Positions 57,428 through 64,000 of a DNA stretch of 64,000 nucleotides are shown here, in pieces; position 1 is the stretch's first letter, and the number at the start of each line of letters is the position of its first letter. Made by a program: the position numbers and the translations under genes. The notes below the pieces were generated by a model, which was not told the origin of the DNA, made no database searches, and saw only the letters and a program-made list of their open reading frames with translations. The stretch lies in contig OY986966.1 of the NCBI GenBank assembly GCA_963920575.1, positions 22,267,656 to 22,331,655 on the forward strand, read 5' to 3'. Source of the DNA: Narthecium ossifragum (Eukaryota; Streptophyta; Magnoliopsida; Dioscoreales; Nartheciaceae).

Positions 57428-60400
57428 TATGAGGAACTGCCCCTCTATTCCTGTAGCTCGTCGTTGACCATAAGGGCAATTTGGTAAATTACGCATTGTC
57501 GGCTTGTTTCACACCTGCGTGTGCACACATTGTCCTCTGATTGATGATTGTGTTTAACTAGATCCGTTTAGGAGGTTCTTGACATGTGGATCGATCCAAG
57601 CTAGTGTTGGATCGATCCAGCTAGGTCTTGTGTGAGGACCTGCCCCTCTTTTTCCTTGGGCTTGTTGTTGACCCAAGGGCAAATTGGGAAATTACGCATT
57701 GGCGGTCGTTTCGCACTGGGTGTGCACACACAGACCTTGTTTGGTGCTTGTGTTTGTTTAGAAAGTTTAGGTGGATCCGAGTTTGGGGGTTCTAGACTTG
57801 GGCTTGTGTCCCAGCCCATGTTTGCCTTTCAGGGCACAGAAGATCGATCCCCTTAGGGGTGGAGATCGATCCTGTTGGCTAGCAGGATCGATCCCGCATG
57901 CAAGGAAGATCGATCCTCCTGTGCCTGGAAGTCGTTGGCGGTGGCTTTCGAAAGACGGCCACGGCGATGGCCGTCGCTTCCCCTGTCAGGGGAGGGGAGA
58001 CTTTTGCTCCCCTCCTTCGCCTTTTCCCCGCCTTCGCCGGCTTTCCCCGGCCTTATCCCTTCCCCTCCTCCTTTCTTTCTTCCTCCTCTTCCCTCTTCTT
58101 CTCCCAGCCCTGTTTTTCTTCCCCTGTTGCGGCAGCCCCCTTTTCCTCCTCCGTTCTCCCTCCTCCGGCCACCATTCTTGGAGCTTGAAGGCTCGTTGGA
58201 ACGGAACCGTGACGGCGTGGAGAAGATCCTTGGCTAGGCTTCGTGGAACGAAGTAGCTCTGAGGAGGTTGGGTTCTCACTCAAAGACTCCGGCTATTTTT
58301 TGAAGGGTTTTGATATCCGGGTTTTGTTTTGCTTAGATCTCCTTGTGGAGTTGAGGTTTTCCGGTTTTGAAGCCATGAGTAGCTTCGGGGTTCTTAGATC
58401 TACCAGCCCACCAGGTTTGGTGAGGTTTGGTTGTATCTTCCGGCGGTTTTCCCAGCCGGAAGTACGCCGGAACCCATCAGGATCGATCCTCCTGGGAGGA
58501 AGGATCGGTCCCTCTGTGTTGGCTTGTTGCGCCCGGCAAAGGATCGATCTTCTTATGTGAGAAGCTCGATCTTGGGTCCTGGGGTTAGTATGGTCACCCT
58601 TCGTCCCGAATAAGATCGATCTTCCTGGGAGGAAGGATCGATCTTCCTTAGTGCGACTTGAAGGGCGCCCTCTGTCTCGAGAAAGATCGATCTTCCTAGG
58701 AGGAAGGATCGATCTCCTTTGTCTCGACAGTGAGGGAAGCTCACTGTTACTTAAGAGATCGATCCTTCCTTCGAAAAGGATCGATCCTTCAGTAGCAGAG
58801 AGGGTTTTCAAGGGTTTTGCCCGCGGGGCTTCGCATGTAAGTGGTTTTGACGGTTCTGCCCTTGGAGCTTACTACGTTGTTCATCATGCTTGAATGTTTT
58901 ACTGCTTTGTGGTTAACCGAGGGAGTAATGAACCCTCGGGAATGCTTAGTGTAGATGGGCCATGGGTTATGCCTTTTACTGCTTTGTGGTGAACCGGAGG
59001 AGTCATGACCCTCGGGAGTGGTTAGTTTAAATGGGCCGAGGGTGTGCCCCTGTTGTGCTGTTTGTTACTGCTTTCTCTACTCATATCCTGCCCTGCTTCC
59101 TGTGCATTAGGCATGCTAGGTTAGACTGGGTGGGGTTGACCCGTGAACTTCGGTGATCAAAGGCTAAGTGGTGGATGCCTTTACCCAACTCGTGTCCCCA
59201 TGCTGTTGTCCAGCATGGGCAAGGGTGTCCTACAGTTATCGTCTGGCCCACCCTGTGTCAGGGACCGTCGGAGGTAGCCCAGCCCTTGAGCAGTGGCTAT
59301 CGGAGGGACGTACGTTGGACAGGAAACCTTGGGGAGGGAAACATTGATGGGATCGATGGACTCCCTGGCTAGACTTAGTCTTTGATCAGGAGTTGGGGGT
59401 CATGGTGGCTCTGTGGCTTGGAGTACTGAGAGATGGTAGTATTAACCTCGGTCGTTCCGCCAAGTATGGAGATCCCGCTTGGAGAAGGGTGTCCTACCAG
59501 TAGCACCATGCCCACCCTGCGGCAGGGATTGTCGGAGTTGTCCACCCCTGAGCAGTGGTTGTCGGAGGGGCGTACTTGGGACATGAGTCCTTCGGGTTAT
59601 TGACGGAATTTATGGGATCCTTGGCAAGTCTCAGTACTTGGCTTCAAGGTTGGTTCGTTCGGGTTTGCCTTCTTAGCAAGAGTGGTAGAGTAGGACCCTG
59701 CTGAGCTGTTGCTCATTCCTACCTGGACTGTGTTGTTTGCAGGTGCGGGTCCCAGCTCCTCTCCGGTGCTTCCCCGTCGATTGCCTCGTGGTGGTGCGCC
59801 AGCTCCTGACCATGTCTGATGGTCAGGATGGTTTTGTTTGTGCATTTGCGGAGACCCCGGTGGGTGCGGTCGCTTTTTGGAGACTGTTGATCCCTTGTAG
59901 ATCCTGTTGTACTAAACTCTGTTGTATTAGAACTCTATTATATCTGTTTTGTGATAGATGTTGTTTATTTCGCTTTCGCCTGCTGCTTGTTGGCAGCTGT
60001 TTCCGCCAGCTGTCTTTTAGTCTCAACTGTTTCCGCCAGTTGGGGCTAGTAGTTGTAGGTTCTTCCCCCTCGTGTCTCGGCCCGGTCTGGGGTCTGCGGG
60101 TTGGGGCGCGACATCTTGGATCGATCTGACTTAGTCTTGGATCGATCCGGATACTGTAGCATGTCGGCGTCTTTCTTCCTTGAGAGGACGACCGTCGTGG
60201 CCGTCGCTCTCCGCTGTCAGGGGAGAGGAGACTTTCTCTCCTCTGCTCCCACTTTTCCCCTCCTTCCCCGGCTTTCCCCCTTCCCTTTTCCTTCCTCTTC
60301 CTCCTCTTCTCCTTCTATGCTGTTTCTTTCTTCTCTTCTTCTTCTTCCGCGAGCTCTGCTTCCCATGTTTCCGGCTTAGCCTTCTTCTCCACTGTTCTCC

Positions 60401-61315
60401 CTCCTCCGGCCACCGTTTTGAGTGTTTGAAGGCTCGTTGGAACCGTGGCGGCGTGACGAAGATCTCTAGTGTGGTTTGAAGCTCCGTTCATGACCGGTTT
60501 GCAGGGAATCAGCCGAGGATTGCGTTTCCGGTAGGTGTTCTACCTGCGTGAGTTGTTTAATGGGGTTCTCTAGATCTAGCCGTTTGATCTTGTTGTTCTT
60601 TATGTGGTTCTCTTCCTCTTGTTTAGTATAATTTCTGCTTTAAGTTTCATAAACTTTGGTTGAGATTAGTAGGATTTAAGCATGTTAAAGCTCGGATTTT
60701 TCCGATTTTGCTGTTCTTGAAGAACATCAAACTTACGGCGCGTTTTTCGGTCAATACAAGCATGATATTGACCTATGATGAACATAAGAGTTGTAGATCT
60801 CTGAGTTATATTTCCATTCCAGCTTATTTCATAGTTTTACGATTTTTCTACAAATTGTGGTGATTTTTCTCGTGGCATGCGACGAGACTGATCTGAAGCT
60901 AGTATGAAGCTGTTTGGATTGATCCAAATATTCCGGATCGATCCAATATTTTCTGGATCGAGCCAAATGTTCCGGATCGATCCCAAAGCTGACTGATGGT
61001 GTTTTATGGATTATTTTTAGTGCTTTTGATTAGCGTTTTTCCGGTAATCGAGCCGTTGGATGCTTTTGGATCTTGGATCGATTCTGGTTGCACCCAAGAT
61101 GTTCTGTTCACTGAGGGCAAGTCAGATCGATCCATGGGTATGTTTGGATCAATCCAGTGTTTTATAAGAACAGTGTCTGAGGGTAGCAGAGAATGGCTTT
61201 CTTGGTTTTTCCAAGTGTGTCGAATCGATCCGAGTGTGTTGGATCGATCCAACGTACACCAGAATGCGGTTTTGGTGGTTTTGCCCGCGGGGCTTGCCAT
61301 GATAGTTTGTCAACC
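57428..61315 (+). repeat. LTR G2 (TGTGAGGACC family), host of solo LTR G3
   Basis: Starts TGAGGAACTGCCCC, is interrupted at 57631-60113 by G3, resumes with GATCGATCTGAC, and continues to about 61315, where family resemblance ends. The resumed part (60119-61300) carries the pyrimidine tract and several GGATCGATCC copies (60915-61250). 3' end missing. Confidence 0.65.
57631..60113 (+). mobile_element. Solo LTR G3 (TGTGAGGACC family), 2483 bp
   Basis: From TGTGAGGACCTG to GGGCGCGACA with a perfect 5-bp target repeat TCTTG at 57626-57630 and 60114-60118. Complete relative of E1. GATCGATCC clusters lie at 57840-57915 and 58476-58790, and a long pyrimidine tract at 58010-58170. Inserted at the edge of a TTGGATCGATC motif in G2. 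Confidence 0.9.
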
Positions 61316-64000
61316 TTAGGGGCGACCAGCGTTTTGGCAACAGATGGATAGATTATTTTGGTTTTACCTTTCGGATCTTCGGCACATGGTGTGGAGATCG
61401 TCTGGATTGCAGATGTTTTCTTGGCCACCATGGGTCTTCTCTTGGAAGTAACGAGAGTAAAGTCGTCTTCATCAGTCAGAACGGGTTCGACGCGAATGAC
61501 TGCCCCCGGATCCTCCTTTCGGATCTTCGGCACATGGTGCAGAGATCGTCTGGATTGCAGAAGTTTTCTTGGCCACCATGCGTCTTCTCTTGGAAGTAAC
61601 GAGAGTAAAGCCGCCGTCTTCTCTTGGATTTTGTTCGTGGATAAAACGTCGATCTCGTAGGGACGAGATCTCTATTTTATTTCCGAGCAAATCATTTTTT
61701 AATTTCATTTCAAGAAATTGCAGGCACCACACCCCTGGATCGTCAAATCGGCAAATCCATCATTTACATCCCCGTAGGGAATACCTCCGATTCTAGATCC
61801 AATCAAAATAAATGTTTTCCTATAATAATAATAATAAAAGGAAAATGAAATGACGTGAGGTCTTGGACCGCCACGTTCATTGCCATGCAGGATGTCTTTG
61901 TCGCTGGGGCTTCAAGTCCGCCGGAGTTTGGGAAGAGTCGTCCAAGGTCCAATTGTTGTCGTGAAGATGTAGCAGCTGGAACAGGGAAGGCATCGTGTGA
62001 GCGTCGAAGTTGGTGGAGTCAAGGAGTGTCGCCCGAGCGTCGAAGCTGATATTGTTCACGCGTCGAAGCTGGCGGCGTCGAAGGAGTGCTGTCCGAGTCT
62101 TGTTCCGAAGATGACAAGTTTGGAGAAGACGTTGAATAAAGTTACGGAAGCCGCGAATATAGTTGCGGAAGCCGCGAATGTAGTTGGCGAAGCTGCTGAA
62201 TATAGTTGAGGGAGCCGCCGAATATATTTGGGGACGGGCCGCGAATATAGTCACGGACGAGCCTGGCCGATATAGTTGAAGACGCGTCTAGCCGACGGAG
62301 TTATGGACGAATCCTCTGGCCGATAGAGTTGATGAAGCTTCTCAGTCGATGACGTCCAAGCTTCAAGGTTTCACCGATGGGTTCAGAGGAGACACCGTCA
62401 GCCCAAATCTGGTGAAGATGGTCTTGCTCGTCGCGGTAAAGTGGCCGCTGGAACGCTGGCTGGAAACTGGGGTCCTGCGGCTGGAACAGAGGATCGCAGC
62501 AACCGGAACAGGGGACGCAGCGGCTGGAGCTCGAGGACGTCGGCTGGAAGCTTGAGGACGTCTGCTAGAAGCTTGAGAGCGCCTGGGTTTGGACCTCGCC
62601 ACCGCGGGGATGTAGCCGGAGTAGAGGAAGTCAGCGGCTGGAACTTAGGATTCGTTGCCATGGAAAAGAAGCTGCTGGAGTTGAGGGTGTCAGTTGGAAA
62701 CAGAGGAGGCAGCAGCTGGAGTTCAAGGACGTCGGCTGGAAACAGAGCTGCGGCAGGAACAGATGAATGGCCGGAGCTCCTTGGACTGGACCAGAGGATT
62801 GTCTGGAAGCAGGGGAGTCGCGGCTGGAACTTGAGGGCGCTTGGATCTGGGCTTCGCTGTCGCGAGAAGATGGTCGGAGCAGAGAAATCAGCGGCTGGAA
62901 CTTGCTGGAGGTCTGGGCCGTGCGGCGAGAGGAGCGGTAGAGCTTGAGCCGCGGGATCGACGGAGCTTCTTGCAACGGCAACCCAACGACGGGAGCGTCT
63001 CGATGGGTTTCGGATGTGTTGGCGGGATCGGCGTCGTTTGGTGGTGCGCAGCGTTGGAGTGTCAACAGGGCCTCTTCGTCTTCAAGCCTCCGAGCTCTCT
63101 TTCTCCGACGTGAATGTCTTGGCAGGAACTCGCCGTCTTCCTCCGGGCTTCCACCGTCTTCTTCAACCAGCTTTCACGTCTTCTTCAACCAGCTTTTCAC
63201 GTCCTCCTCCGGGTGTCTTGCGCAGCTTCACCGCGTTCTTCTACCGGCCTTCAACCTCCGATGAGCTTGTGGGTTGGATGAAGAATGGCGATGGGTTTCT
63301 CTGGTTGGGCAGCGGTGACGGAGACGCCTTTGGGTTTGGAGCGGAGAACAGCGATGGAGCTTTTGGGCTGGTTGAAAGATGGCGATGGGTGTCCTCGGGC
63401 TGGAGCAGAGTGGGCGATGGCGACGGCGACGGAGCTTCCTGGATGAGGGTGCGCCAGATCTTCTCTTTGCTTGAGCGTCCGCGGTCGATCTCCTTCTCCT
63501 TCTCCTCCTACTTCTTCCTCTCTGTCAGCCTTCTCTCCTCCTTATCAGCCTTTTCTCCTCTGCTTTCTTTCTTCAATCTTTCAGCCTTTTCCCTCTCAAT
63601 TTGCCGACCGATCTGCCAGCCTTCACCCTCCTCCTTTTATAGGCACGAGAGGTGATCTCTTAATATGGGATGGAATATCCTGATTAAGGGATACTAATTG
63701 ATGATGATCCTTTTATATAAGGATAGCTCTTATAATCCCAAGATATTTAGAGATGCTGATTTTAATTTTATTTTTTATATGGTATGGTAATGCAATCCAA
63801 CCATAATTGAAGATGCTGATTTCTCATATGGTATGATATATATTTGATTTGACTGATTTTATATGGGTAGATATTTTGTTTTGAAATTCGAATTTGAAAT
63901 TCAAATGTTCAGATTTGAATTATCTGAATATTTGTCGAATTATTCGGATATTTGAAATGTCTTATTTAAATTTTAATTTCGATATTTCATATAATATTTT
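61316..64000. other. Repeat-rich DNA, not recognised
   Basis: A segment of about 148 bp is tandemly duplicated (61370-61470 versus 61518-61620, sharing TCGGCACATGGTG and CTTCTCTTGGAAGTAACGAG). On the minus strand it reads FTLVTSKRRxMVAKKTSAIQ. 62130-62290 has short GCCGCGAATATAGTT repeats. 62440-62900 has repeated GGCTGGAACTTG / GACGTCGGCTGGAA units. 63480-63640 is a pyrimidine tract followed by a TATAGG-containing AT-rich end. This may be a further LTR, but no second copy or boundaries are visible. Confidence 0.4.

Overview
The window is nuclear DNA from a flowering plant. A plant-type Miro gene with 14 coding exons, plant Ty3/gypsy and Ty1/copia LTR retrotransposons, a Pack-MULE and several MITEs support this. 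A GC-rich first exon followed by AT-richer exons, and the style of the LTR families, suggest a monocot. I cannot name the species.

The one intact protein-coding gene is on the minus strand at 6007-31740. Its 14 exons join without a frame error into a 645-residue mitochondrial Rho GTPase (Miro): GTPase, two EF-hands, second GTPase, C-terminal membrane anchor. Intron 11 is 11.5 kb because two Ty3/gypsy elements (A, plus strand; B, minus strand) sit side by side in it, each with its own 5-bp target duplication.

Downstream of Miro (1-6006) lie an internally deleted copia element cut by the window edge, a LINE stub inserted at its LTR end, a probable SINE and a 708-bp Mutator-type MITE. Upstream of Miro, a 2.2-kb Pack-MULE (32291-34518) with 114-bp inverted ends and a 9-bp target duplication carries a chimeric copy of an F-box gene and a PNGase A-like gene. 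It is followed by a MITE, a GGAAAGTAACTT palindrome array, a GC-rich minisatellite and a glycosyltransferase gene remnant.

From 37196 to about 61315 the DNA is mostly nested LTRs. At least seven are solo LTRs with matching or near-matching 5-bp target duplications: 37196-41401 containing 38563-40392; 41495-43956; 46818-50296; 50833-53964 containing 52120-53940; and 57631-60113 inside a broken relative. Among them are a decayed Athila-like gag-protease region, a C-terminal kinesin-7 gene fragment, a 5S-rRNA-like (Cassandra-type) fragment and four small TIR elements. The last 2.7 kb is repeat-rich and unrecognised.

The most unusual pattern is that unrelated LTR families here (copia, Athila-like, and the TGTGAGGACC family) all carry clusters of the palindrome GGATCGATCC or the related GGTCGATC/GATCGACC. 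In two families the cluster lies just upstream of the LTR TATA box.
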